NCBI GenBank assembly: GCA_947474645.1 | Contig: CANJJD010000003.1 | Span: forward strand, 1-64,000 | Length of the DNA: 64,000 nucleotides | Direction: 5' to 3' | From: Alphaproteobacteria bacterium | GTDB taxonomy: Bacteria > Pseudomonadota > Alphaproteobacteria > Micropepsales > Micropepsaceae | In this document: positions 31,879 through 40,913 of the stretch, piece after piece | Layout of the letters: each line of letters begins with the position of its first letter | How positions within the stretch are numbered: position 1 is the stretch's first letter | Program-made: the position numbers and the translations under genes | Notes under the pieces: model-generated | Told to the model about the DNA's origin: nothing | Database searches by the model: none | The model's input: the letters and a program-made list of their open reading frames with translations, nothing else

Positions 31879-33519
31879 TTGCGCATCCCAAAGGGGATCA
31901 AGTTGCCAGCAGACACCGCGCGCCCATTCCTGCGAACCGATCTCCTGCTCGCCACGCTTCTGGCGGCGGTCGGTTTCTTCCTGCTCGGCTTCGGCGCTAT
32001 CCGGCTGACACCGCAGGGCAGCCCAATTGCGATCATCTGGCCGGCCAATGCCTTCGCGCTGTGTCTGATGCTGCGCTACGGCCGCAACTGGCGCGACTAT
32101 GGGCTCATGCTGGCGGGGACCTTCGTCGGCGATCTGTTCGGCAATGGGCTGGGCGCCGGTTCTTCGATGGTGCTGACACTCGGCTACAGCCTGGCCAATA
32201 CGCTCGAGATCGGCGTGTGCATGGCGCTGGTCGGCAAGGTGCGCGCGCTGCGCTTCGCCAATGTCCGCGCGGCCATCGCCTTCGGCTTCAAGGCGGGGCT
32301 GGTGCCGCCGCTGCTGGGCGCGACGGCCGCCATGCTGGTGACTTGGGCAGGTGGGGGGCACGACGCCTTCGCGGCGGGACGCAACTGGCTCTTCGCCGAC
32401 GTGCTGGGCTTTTGCATCATCTTTCCCATCGGCATGACCATTTCCTGGCGGCAGATCCAGAAACTGCGGTTGCCCCAGCGCCTGCCGCTGGCGGTGGGAG
32501 CGGTGATATTGATGCTCGGGGTTACCGTACTGGTCTACCCGCTGCGTTTCTATTCCCTGCAGTTCCTGATCCTGCCCGCCGCCCTGCTCCTCACCGCGCG
32601 GTTTCGCATACTGGGCGCCGGTACAGCCATGATCATCATCACCGCCGTGATCCTGGCCGATCCCATGCCGCCCAAATCGCTCGATCCGGTCGTGCGCATC
32701 CAGTATCTGCAGTTGTTCGTGGCGGTGTGCAGCCTGGTCTGCGTACGCGCAGCAGGCCTTCTGAACCAGCGCGACCTGCACCAGGCGATCATCGAGCGGC
32801 GGCATCGCCGCGCCGTACGCGCCAGCCGCTTCAAGAGCCAGTTGCTCGGCCATGTCAGCCATGAGGTGCGCAGCCCGCTGTCAGCGATCATCGGCTTTTC
32901 TTCGATGCTGGAGTCCGGATCGCTGTCGCCGGAGCGGGCGCCGGAATTCGCCGCCATCATCGCCCATAACGGCGAGCTGCTGCAGCGGCTGCATGACGAC
33001 TTGCTGGACCTGTCCCGCGCCGAAGCCGGCGCCTTGACTATCCAGGCCGAGAGGGTGGCAGTGGGCACCACGCTCATCGCCTGCATCAAGGGCATCCGGC
33101 TGGACGCCACCCTGGGCGGCAAGGAAGTGCTGATGGACCGCATTGAGGACGCGCTGGCAGTGCGGGCCGATCCGGTGCGGCTGGCCCAGATCCTCAACAA
33201 CCTGATCGCCAATGCCTTCAAGTATGGCGACAATTTTTCGCCCATCCGGGTCAGCGCCCATGCCCGCGCCGACGGCTTTGGCCGCATCGAGATTGCCAAT
33301 ACCGGACCGGGCATTCCCGTGGCCGAGCGGAGGGCCGTGTTCCTGCCGTTCCGCCGCTCGCAACTGGTGGGCCGCTCGGTGCCGGGGGCTGGGCTGGGGC
33401 TTTCGATCGCCAAGCTGCTGGTCGAGGCGCAAGGCGGGCGGATTGATTTTGAGAGCGAACCAGGCCGCCAGACCCGGTTCTGGATTGACCTGCCTTTGGC
33501 CGCCAAAGCGGCGGCTTGA
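31879..33519 (+). CDS. MASE1-domain sensor histidine kinase
   Basis: Probable TTG start; N-terminal MASE1-like membrane domain, HisKA LGHVSHEVRSPLSAIIGFSSML, HATPase RIEIANTGPGIP / GAGLGLSIAKLLVEAQGG. Confidence 0.88.
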   Translation: MRIPKGIKLPADTARPFLRTDLLLATLLAAVGFFLLGFGAIRLTPQGSPIAIIWPANAFALCLMLRYGRNWRDYGLMLAGTFVGDLFGNGLGAGSSMVLTLGYSLANTLEIGVCMALVGKVRALRFANVRAAIAFGFKAGLVPPLLGATAAMLVTWAGGGHDAFAAGRNWLFADVLGFCIIFPIGMTISWRQIQKLRLPQRLPLAVGAVILMLGVTVLVYPLRFYSLQFLILPAALLLTARFRILGAGTAMIIITAVILADPMPPKSLDPVVRIQYLQLFVAVCSLVCVRAAGLLNQRDLHQAIIERRHRRAVRASRFKSQLLGHVSHEVRSPLSAIIGFSSMLESGSLSPERAPEFAAIIAHNGELLQRLHDDLLDLSRAEAGALTIQAERVAVGTTLIACIKGIRLDATLGGKEVLMDRIEDALAVRADPVRLAQILNNLIANAFKYGDNFSPIRVSAHARADGFGRIEIANTGPGIPVAERRAVFLPFRRSQLVGRSVPGAGLGLSIAKLLVEAQGGRIDFESEPGRQTRFWIDLPLAAKAAA

Positions 33520-33564
33520 CGGCCCCAAACCTCACCCTTATAGCCTGCGACCCTGCCAATAGGC

Positions 33565-33639
33565 GGGCGCGTAGCTCAGCGGGAGAGCACTCCCTTCACA
33601 CGGGAGGGGTCACAGGTTCAATCCCTGTCGCGCCCACCA
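33565..33639 (+). tRNA. tRNA-Val (anticodon CAC), CCA encoded
   Basis: GGGCGCG acceptor pairs CGCGCCC; anticodon arm CTCCC-TTCACAC-GGGAG; T-arm ACAGG-TTCAATC-CCTGT; ACCA end. Confidence 0.95.
33595..33636 (+). repeat. Left copy of 42-bp direct repeat (tRNA-Val 3' part; att-like)
   Basis: TTCACACGGGAGGGGTCACAGGTTCAATCCCTGTCGCGCCCA, identical at 35203-35244. Confidence 0.9.
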
Positions 33640-33783
33640 TTTTTTCTTCGCAGCCAGAGCCACCACACAGCACGATTCCCAAGGGCCGCTAACAAGTCGC
33701 AGCCGCACCATGACCGGTTGATCCGTGTCATGCCGTGCGTTGGGCGCTGCCCATAGTCTGATACAGTTATTGGAAGGCTTCTC

Positions 33784-34317
33784 ATGCCCGTTGAACGCTA
33801 CAGCACACCCGCCATATGGCTGCACTGGATGATCGCACTGCTGATTGTCTGCGCCTTCCTTCTCGGCCTAACAGTGGATGCGTTCCCCAAAAGCTGGGAT
33901 GGCGCAATCGTTAATCTTCACGTGCTGCTGGGCCTGGGAGTCTTAGTGCTGTCCGGCGCGCGGGTCTGGTGGAGACTAACCCATCGCCCGCCAGCACTGC
34001 CGTCAGGAACCTCGGCGCTGACAAATCGGCTTTCTCTGGTCGGGCATATACTTCTGTATGTCATGATGTTTGTCGTGCCGCTGATCGGCATTCCCACCTT
34101 GCTGTACCGGGGCCGCGGGATTAATTTCGGCCTGTTCCAAATTTCCTCGCCCTTCGCGCGCGATCCGCAAATCTTCCGCCCGCTGACGGACAACCATGAA
34201 CTTGCCGCCTATGCACTGGTCCTGCTGGCCGCCGGGCACGCCATGGCCGCGATCTATCATCACGTCATCCTCAAGGATCGTCTGCTTCTGCGCATGACGC
34301 GGTCGCGTTCGCCTTGA
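33784..34317 (+). CDS. Cytochrome b561 family protein
   Basis: RYSTPAIWLHWMIALLIVCAFLLG start, membrane His pattern (WLHW, LHVLLG, GHAMAAIYHH). Confidence 0.88.
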   Translation: MPVERYSTPAIWLHWMIALLIVCAFLLGLTVDAFPKSWDGAIVNLHVLLGLGVLVLSGARVWWRLTHRPPALPSGTSALTNRLSLVGHILLYVMMFVVPLIGIPTLLYRGRGINFGLFQISSPFARDPQIFRPLTDNHELAAYALVLLAAGHAMAAIYHHVILKDRLLLRMTRSRSP

Positions 34318-34336
34318 GACAGGGGGAGCCATCCTG

Positions 34337-35038
34337 ATGCGCCATTTACAAAGACACCGGGAGCGCCATCTGGTCGCGCGCATCGGCTGGTTGCGAGCGG
34401 CCGTCTTGGGCGCCAATGACGGTATTGTTTCCACGGCCAGCCTGATCCTGGGCGTGGCGGCCGCATCGGCCACCAAGGACGATGTTCTGCTTTCGGGAGT
34501 TGCAGCGCTTGTCGCCGGGGCAATGTCCATGGCGGCAGGCGAGTATGTCTCGGTCAGTTCTCAGTCCGATACCGAGACCGCCGATCTGGCGCGTGAAAGG
34601 CAGGAGCTTGCGTCCGATCCCGAGGCCGAACGTGAAGAGCTTGCGGGTATCTATGCCCTCAGGGGACTGGACCGAGACACCGCGCTGATAGTTGCCCGGC
34701 AGCTCATGGCTAAGGACGCGCTTGTCGCTCATGCCCGCGACGAACTGGGGATTTCCGACCTCACCACCGCAAGACCGATACAGGCGGCCCTGACATCGGC
34801 TGCCACCTTCACGGCAGGGGCGGCCATGCCCCTGCTGACCGCGCTTGTGGTCCCGGCCCACACTGTTGTCATCGCCGTATCGGCCTGCTCACTTGCCTTC
34901 CTGGCCATCCTCGGTGCCATCGGCGCGAGAATGGGGGGCGCCCGCCCGCTCCGGGCGGCAGCTAGGGTCACACTCTGGGGTGCGCTGGCCATGGCCATCA
35001 CTGCCGGGGTCGGCCTGCTGGCCGGAAAGGTCGTCTAG
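34337..35038 (+). CDS. VIT1/CCC1 family iron/manganese transporter
   Basis: AAVLGANDGIVSTASLILGVAAA, AGAMSMAAGEYVSVSSQSDTE motifs. Confidence 0.92.
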   Translation: MRHLQRHRERHLVARIGWLRAAVLGANDGIVSTASLILGVAAASATKDDVLLSGVAALVAGAMSMAAGEYVSVSSQSDTETADLARERQELASDPEAEREELAGIYALRGLDRDTALIVARQLMAKDALVAHARDELGISDLTTARPIQAALTSAATFTAGAAMPLLTALVVPAHTVVIAVSACSLAFLAILGAIGARMGGARPLRAAARVTLWGALAMAITAGVGLLAGKVV

Positions 35039-35202
35039 CAGTCCGGAGCCACGCGGCAGCGACGTAGGCACTAGCGGTGACGGAACGTGTTCAAACGCCT
35101 GTGCAGCATGTGCACACCGTAGCCAATGATGGACCCGACCGGGATAAAAACCCTAGCCAAATCAACTTTGTGCGCTGAGAGAGGGCCACTGGTGTGCTGG
35201 CT

Positions 35203-35244
35203 TTCACACGGGAGGGGTCACAGGTTCAATCCCTGTCGCGCCCA
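35203..35244 (+). repeat. Right copy of 42-bp direct repeat (displaced tRNA-Val 3' end; att-like)
   Basis: Perfect 42/42 match to 33595-33636 without any 5' tRNA half. Confidence 0.9.
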
Positions 35245-35270
35245 AGCCCCCTCTTTCCAGTGACGGCCTT

Positions 35271-35897
35271 CTATTTCTTGAACTCCACCAGGATCGCTTC
35301 CAGCGGCGTATCGCCAGCATTTTCATCGCCGCCCGTGCCCGGTGTCAGCCAGCGGACTTCGCCCGGCTTTAGCTGCATGGCCGCGCCCGCCATCTTCAGC
35401 CGCGCTTGTGTCAGAGGCACCAGCAACCGTTCCAGCCGCGCGTCATAGCTGCGCGTCTTCTCACCTTTGGCCAGATTCAGCCGCAGTACCCGGACCTGGT
35501 TGTTGTCCAGTTCCACCTTGAAATGGTCGGGATCGGGTGCGGGCGTTTTGACGGTGGGCACCATGCCGGGCGGCGATTTCAACTCGACATGCACAATGTC
35601 CACCGGGCCTGCGGCGGTAATCTCCGCAGTGTGCGTGCCCATGGCGTCGTTCCACTGCACCTCGCCGGGGCGGAAATGTTCCGGCGCAACTTTGCCGTCC
35701 GGATAGCGGATGGTGTTGGTCCCCGCCTGAAAATAGATCATCACCCGGCTGGTGAGATGGACATGGGGCTTGGTGAGCACGCCCGGTGCGCCTGCGCTGA
35801 GCGCCACCCGCGCCACTGCATTGTCTATCGGCGTGGTGGGTGGATCATAAGGGATGCCCATATGGGCCGCAGCGGCCAATGCCAGAAGGGTCAGCAT
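35271..35897 (-). CDS. Exported protein with two cupin-like halves
   Basis: Signal peptide; KPHVHLTSRVMIYFQAG...PGEVQW and a second half RLNLAKGEKTRSYDARLERLLVPL...KPGEVRWL. Confidence 0.6.
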   Translation of the reverse strand: MLTLLALAAAAHMGIPYDPPTTPIDNAVARVALSAGAPGVLTKPHVHLTSRVMIYFQAGTNTIRYPDGKVAPEHFRPGEVQWNDAMGTHTAEITAAGPVDIVHVELKSPPGMVPTVKTPAPDPDHFKVELDNNQVRVLRLNLAKGEKTRSYDARLERLLVPLTQARLKMAGAAMQLKPGEVRWLTPGTGGDENAGDTPLEAILVEFKK

Positions 35898-35914
35898 GGA
35901 TCAGGCCTTTCCTG

Positions 35915-37291
35915 TCATGAGGGGGCGCGCCGCAGGACCAGGGTGGTGACCGCGCCGATCAGCGCCCAGGCCGGGAAGATCAGATAGACGGTGGGAAATC
36001 CGCCCGCCTGGATGGGCGGCATGATGACCGCCATGCAGGCCATCACCAACGCGCCGGCCACGCCCACCGCCACCACGGCGGGCGGCGCAGCAGTGCCGGC
36101 GGGCGCTGCCGCCTGGCGCCGCAAAACCAGCAGCGCGATGCAGCAGATGGCATAGCCCAGCACCAGGCTGATGGTGATGGTGTCCACCAGGATGCCGATG
36201 GCGCCCCGGCCCAGGGTCAGCCCGGCAATGTTCATGGCGAAGATGGCCAGGATGATGGGCGCCGGCACGCCGGAGCGGCCTCGCCCCTTGTTCATCCAGG
36301 CCGGCAGGAAACCCTCACGGCCCAGCGCGATCAAAGTGCGCGACGCCATCAGGAAGACGCCGTTCCAGGTCTTGACCAGCGACAGCATGGCGATCAGCAG
36401 CACCAGCGGTACCAGCACCTGTCCAAAGGGCAGCAGCCGCGCCGCCTCGACAAAGGCCAGGCTGTGCGGCGGCAAGGACTGCCAGGGCATCGTGATCGCC
36501 GTGCCGATCACCACCAGGCAATAGAAGCCGGCGGCGGCGGCGATCGCCAGCACCAGGATGCGGAACAGGGTCTTGAACGCCAGGTGCTCGGATTTTTCCT
36601 CCACCACTTGGCTAATGGCCTGGAAGCCGCACAGCAGGAAGGCGCAATTGGCGAAGATGGCGGCGGCGCCCTGCCACCATACCGGCGCGTGCGCCGGCAG
36701 CAGCGGCGCAAGATTGGCGGGATTGCCCTGCGCCAGCATCAGCGCCACGATGGCCAGCGCCACGCCGATGAAAGTGTAGGTCAACAGGCTGTGAAACCGC
36801 GCCAGCGCCTGTCCGCCGGTGTAATTGACCAGCGCGATCAGCGGGGCGCCGATGCAGCCGATGATGAGCTGGTTGCGGGTGACGCCGGTGCCGAAGGCAT
36901 TATACAGCACCACGTCCTTTATCCCCGTCCCCAGCCTTTCAAAAAGCCAGGCGATGGCGAGCCCCTCGAACACCGTGACGCAGATCCAGGCCAGCGCAAT
37001 GAACCAGCCGACATAGAAGGCCAGGTTGCGGCCGAATACGGCCAGCACGAAGCTGAACTCCCCGCCCGTGACGGGCACCCGAGCAGTCAGTTCGGCATAA
37101 CAGGCGCCGATGCAGGCGACCACGATGCCGCCCGCGATAAAGCCGATCAGCGCGCCGCCCGGGCCGGACGATTCCAGCCAGCTTCCCACCAGCACGCACC
37201 AAGCCGAGCCGATGATCGAGCCGAAGCCGAAGGCAAAAAGCTGGAAGCGGCCGATATTGCCTTTGAGGGACGGCGCCCCGGGAGCACTCAC
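35915..37291 (-). CDS. APC family amino-acid/polyamine permease
   Basis: GRFQLFAFGFGSIIGSAWCVLVGSWLESSGPGGALIGF, multi-TM; GTG start overlapping the upstream stop (TAGTG). Confidence 0.88.
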   Translation of the reverse strand: MSAPGAPSLKGNIGRFQLFAFGFGSIIGSAWCVLVGSWLESSGPGGALIGFIAGGIVVACIGACYAELTARVPVTGGEFSFVLAVFGRNLAFYVGWFIALAWICVTVFEGLAIAWLFERLGTGIKDVVLYNAFGTGVTRNQLIIGCIGAPLIALVNYTGGQALARFHSLLTYTFIGVALAIVALMLAQGNPANLAPLLPAHAPVWWQGAAAIFANCAFLLCGFQAISQVVEEKSEHLAFKTLFRILVLAIAAAAGFYCLVVIGTAITMPWQSLPPHSLAFVEAARLLPFGQVLVPLVLLIAMLSLVKTWNGVFLMASRTLIALGREGFLPAWMNKGRGRSGVPAPIILAIFAMNIAGLTLGRGAIGILVDTITISLVLGYAICCIALLVLRRQAAAPAGTAAPPAVVAVGVAGALVMACMAVIMPPIQAGGFPTVYLIFPAWALIGAVTTLVLRRAPS

Positions 37292-39696
37292 TAGATCGGC
37301 GCTTTGAACGGCTGCGGATCGGAAAAACGCTTCAGGACATTGGTGGTGATGCGGGCAATGTCGTTGTCGAAGTTCTTGTGGTTCAGCGCGCCGATATAGG
37401 CCATCGAGCCGACGGAAAACACCGCGCCGCCCGAGGGCGTCTCGAAGAAGGTGAGCGAGGCGTAGCTTTTGTTGTCGTAATCGTCGCGCATCTGCGCCGC
37501 CTGCTGGGCGTTGGCCCAGGCCGGGATCGGCGTGCCTTCGGACTTGGCCAGGTGCAGCGCATGGCGCGGCGTGCCGGCGTCATAATCCACCCGGTCGAAC
37601 TCATCGCCCGCGGCGCCGCCGAAATGGGTGCCGTAATCGCCGATGATCTCGTTATGCACCCCGGCGAAGATGAAGGCGGCGCGCGGGTTCTTGGAATCGG
37701 GCAGCACCTTGTAATAGGTGTTGCCCGACCCGAAGGTGGTGCCCACATAGCGCACGCCCAAGGTGTGGGCCAGCCAGGTATGGTCCCATTCCAGATTGTC
37801 CACGCCATTGAGCTCGAAGCGCCGCTCGCCTTCGAAATTCTGCGGCGTCCAGTAGATTTCATTGAGGCGCCGCAGCTCGATGGCCGGAATGCCGTCATCG
37901 CGCCAGGCCGCCGGATTCTGGAAGCCGTTGCCGCCCATGTACATAAAGCGGCCGCCACTCCCCAGATAATCCTTCACGGCGGTGAAGATTTCGGGCGACT
38001 GGTATTCCGGATGCTGGCCTGTGATCACCGTGCGATAGCGCGACAGCAGCGCCTTGCCCTCCTTGTGCACCAAGTCGTCGGTGATGATGTCGTAAGGCAT
38101 ATCCTCATGTTCCAGCCAGTCCACGATCTGGGTGTCGGAATTGATCAGGTGCAGCCAGGTCTTGAGCGTCACCGTCAGCAGCGGCCGGCGCCAGGTCGAA
38201 CGGGTCACCAGTGTGCCGTCAATATGCTGGTCGTAAAGACCACGGCCGAATTCGGGGTGCTGCATCAGGAAATCAATGTCGTCAGCGTTGAAATGGAAGG
38301 CGGGATAACGCTCGAGCTGGGCGAAATTGCGCGTCCAGTTGACGTAGGCCAGATAGGTGGTGGTGGGGATCAGGAAAGCGGTGGGTGCGGTGGTGGTGCC
38401 CTTGGGCGGCGCCACAAAGAAGGGCACATAATGCTCGGACTTGCCGTGCTGCAGATGCACGGCATAGATGCCGCTCTTCAAGCCCGCCGGCACCGCATAG
38501 GTAAAGCTGGGCTTCCATTCCGCATCCAGAAGATCGTCCTCGCGGAAATAGATGGCGGAAAATTCGTTCGGCTGCTGGCGCCAATCTTTGCTGGAGGTCC
38601 AGTGATAGCCTTTCATGGCGCGCTGCGGCCAGTTGACGCCGCGCCCGTTCCAGCCCGCCGCTGTCGTGTCATGCACGGTCAGGGTGCCGATGCCGCGCCC
38701 GAAATCCCAGAAGCCGCGAATGGCGTCGCCGGCCACCTGGTCCAGCCGTGTGGCGGAAGCCACGCGGATCATGTCGGTGGGATGCAGCACCTTGCCGGCG
38801 ATGCGCACGCCATCGATGCGGCCGTTGAAAAGCGCGAAGGGCGCCGGCTGGCCATTGGCCATGGTCTCGCCGCAGCCGGCGGCAAAGCGCATCGGCGTGC
38901 CGGCAGCCACGGTCCAGTCCCGCGCCAAACGACGTGTGCCGAAAATGTAGTGCCAAGGGTCGCTGTTGGACGCGAGGGTGAAATTGGGGTCGGTCAGCAG
39001 CACGTCATAGACGCGCCACTCCCCCGAAGCGGCATCGAAGGAGGCGCCCAGCATGGTCCAGTGATTGGGCTGGATGAAGCGCGAAGTGCGCAGCTTGAAA
39101 TATCTGCCGCCGCCCTCGCCCACCCACAGCGCGCCTTCGCCGCGCTCGTCAATGCCGATGGCCCAGCCGGTCTTTTTGGTCTCGTCCCATTGCGAGGCGA
39201 TGAATTGCGGGCCCTTGCCGGGCAAGGTGGGCTTGATCAGCGCCACCACCGAGAAATCCTGTTTGCTGCTGGTGATGGCCGAGGCCGAGGGCGTATCGAA
39301 GGTCACATAAGAGCCGGCCCAGACTTTCTGTTCGCCGCCCGCATAGCTTTTGGTGAAATCGGCGGACACCGGGTCCACCCGGAAACGCCCGGCGCCCGAC
39401 AGGCTGTCGCCATTGATCACCCGCACCAGCGAGGCTTTGTAATCGCCCGGCGCATAGGTGCTGACATGGAAGGTGATGGCCTCGCCCGGCCGCACCGTGA
39501 TCTGGTCGCTGTAACCGACAACGGTCTTGTTGGATTTGGCCAAAGTCAGGGCATGGCCCTTGTCGGCGTCCGTCACCGGGCGGCGCGGGCGCTGCGTCAG
39601 GCTGGTCAACGCCATGGCGGGAAGCTTGGCCATGGCGGTGAAGGCCGAGACCACCCCCATCATCAAGATGGACGTGCGGCGCGTGAGATTGACCAT
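37291..39696 (-). CDS. Exported N,N-dimethylformamidase large-subunit-like protein (LamG-like N-terminus + DMFase-type C-terminal domain)
   Basis: Tat-like NLTRRTSILMMG start; TAFLIPTTTYLAYVNW, DDIDFLMQHPEFGRGLYDQHIDG, GQHPEYQSPEIFTAVKDYLGSGGRFMYMGGNGF. Confidence 0.75.
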   Translation of the reverse strand: MVNLTRRTSILMMGVVSAFTAMAKLPAMALTSLTQRPRRPVTDADKGHALTLAKSNKTVVGYSDQITVRPGEAITFHVSTYAPGDYKASLVRVINGDSLSGAGRFRVDPVSADFTKSYAGGEQKVWAGSYVTFDTPSASAITSSKQDFSVVALIKPTLPGKGPQFIASQWDETKKTGWAIGIDERGEGALWVGEGGGRYFKLRTSRFIQPNHWTMLGASFDAASGEWRVYDVLLTDPNFTLASNSDPWHYIFGTRRLARDWTVAAGTPMRFAAGCGETMANGQPAPFALFNGRIDGVRIAGKVLHPTDMIRVASATRLDQVAGDAIRGFWDFGRGIGTLTVHDTTAAGWNGRGVNWPQRAMKGYHWTSSKDWRQQPNEFSAIYFREDDLLDAEWKPSFTYAVPAGLKSGIYAVHLQHGKSEHYVPFFVAPPKGTTTAPTAFLIPTTTYLAYVNWTRNFAQLERYPAFHFNADDIDFLMQHPEFGRGLYDQHIDGTLVTRSTWRRPLLTVTLKTWLHLINSDTQIVDWLEHEDMPYDIITDDLVHKEGKALLSRYRTVITGQHPEYQSPEIFTAVKDYLGSGGRFMYMGGNGFQNPAAWRDDGIPAIELRRLNEIYWTPQNFEGERRFELNGVDNLEWDHTWLAHTLGVRYVGTTFGSGNTYYKVLPDSKNPRAAFIFAGVHNEIIGDYGTHFGGAAGDEFDRVDYDAGTPRHALHLAKSEGTPIPAWANAQQAAQMRDDYDNKSYASLTFFETPSGGAVFSVGSMAYIGALNHKNFDNDIARITTNVLKRFSDPQPFKAPI

Positions 39697-39788
39697 GACA
39701 AATACCCCAGACTCTTTTTTGGATTCAGGCATATCCCGGCAGGGCTGGCAATGGCGCAATTGTGCAGCAAAACGTGCCTTTGGCCGCG

Positions 39789-40913
39789 CTAGAGGATGCG
39801 GTGAAACCAGGTCAGGGAAAGCCCGGCCGCTGCCAGCATCAAAAGTGCCGCCAGCGCGGCGAAGAAAGCGGTGATTTCCATTTCTCGCGTCTCCACCACC
39901 AACTGGCGCGACAGCACATCGTAAACAGCTTTCAAGTCCTCGGCGCTGGTGGCGTGGAAATAGCGCGCCTTTGTCATATCGGCGATCTTCTTCAGCGCCA
40001 CTTCGTCCAGTTGGGCGCGCATCGACCAGCCACCGAAGCCGACAATGTTGCCCTTGGCGGTGCCGAAGCCCACGGTATAGACGCGCACGCCATATTCGGA
40101 TGCCATGCGCGCTGCCTCGACCGGATCGTATCCGGCATTGGTCTGGCCGTCGGTGAGCAGGATCACCACCGCATTCTTGTAGGAGCCCGGCTCCACCGGC
40201 ACATGCTTCTTGGGCGGCGCCTTGGCGCGCTCACCCAGCGCGGTGCCGCCGAAGCGTTCGCGGAAATCGTAATTGCCCCAGCGCCCGGCGCTGTCGGAAT
40301 TGAACTGGTTGATGGGGAAATTGCCGTCCGGAAACAGGGTGGAGAGCGACACCAGGATGCCGCTGCCCACCGCGGTGCCGCGCTGCAGCTCGAAGCGGTC
40401 TATCGCGGCGGTCAGCGCCGGATGGTCGGTGGTCGGCGCCTGCACCAGAAGCGCGGTGGCGGCGAAGGCGACAATGCCGATACGCACGTCGCGCGGCTGG
40501 TCCTTGATATAGGCCTTGGCCGCCGTCTCCGCCGCGATGATGCGCGACGGGTTTACATCCGTGGCGCGCATGCTGCCCGACACATCCATGGCCAGAATGA
40601 CGGTGGCGACGCGGCTGGGCAGCGCAACTTCGGCGGAAGGCCGCGCCATCGCCAAGAGCAGCATGGCGAATGCCGCCAACATCAGCGCCGGCGGGACATG
40701 GCGGCGCCAGCCGGGGCCGTGGCTGGCTTCGCGCACCAGCGCCAGGTTGGGATAGCGGAAGGCGCCTTTGCGGCGGCGGCGCAGCAAAAGGACATAGACG
40801 GCGACGATCACCGGCACCAGCAGCAACAGCCACAGGAAGCTGGGCCATGAGAAGGAGATGCTGGGAATAAACCCGCCCAACCGCGACCAGGGAATGCCGA
40901 AGAAGTCCTTCAT
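39789..40913 (-). CDS. VWA domain-containing protein (BatA-like)
   Basis: Two N-terminal TM segments, MIDAS ILAMDVSGSMRATDV, LLTDGQTNAG, C-terminal TM. Confidence 0.9.
   Translation of the reverse strand: MKDFFGIPWSRLGGFIPSISFSWPSFLWLLLLVPVIVAVYVLLLRRRRKGAFRYPNLALVREASHGPGWRRHVPPALMLAAFAMLLLAMARPSAEVALPSRVATVILAMDVSGSMRATDVNPSRIIAAETAAKAYIKDQPRDVRIGIVAFAATALLVQAPTTDHPALTAAIDRFELQRGTAVGSGILVSLSTLFPDGNFPINQFNSDSAGRWGNYDFRERFGGTALGERAKAPPKKHVPVEPGSYKNAVVILLTDGQTNAGYDPVEAARMASEYGVRVYTVGFGTAKGNIVGFGGWSMRAQLDEVALKKIADMTKARYFHATSAEDLKAVYDVLSRQLVVETREMEITAFFAALAALLMLAAAGLSLTWFHRIL

Noticed and set aside
33610-33825. 71-aa minus-strand ORF overlapping tRNA-Val and the cytochrome b561 start
   Set aside because: Overlaps the tRNA on the opposite strand and has no domain.
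35203-35244. Second tRNA-Val gene
   Set aside because: Only the 3' 42 nt are present. The upstream sequence cannot form the D-arm or 5' acceptor strand, so it is a displaced fragment.
37378-39792. 804-aa plus-strand ORF opposite the DMFase-like gene
   Set aside because: Antisense shadow with H/R/G-rich composition. The minus strand has a leader peptide and family-like motifs.
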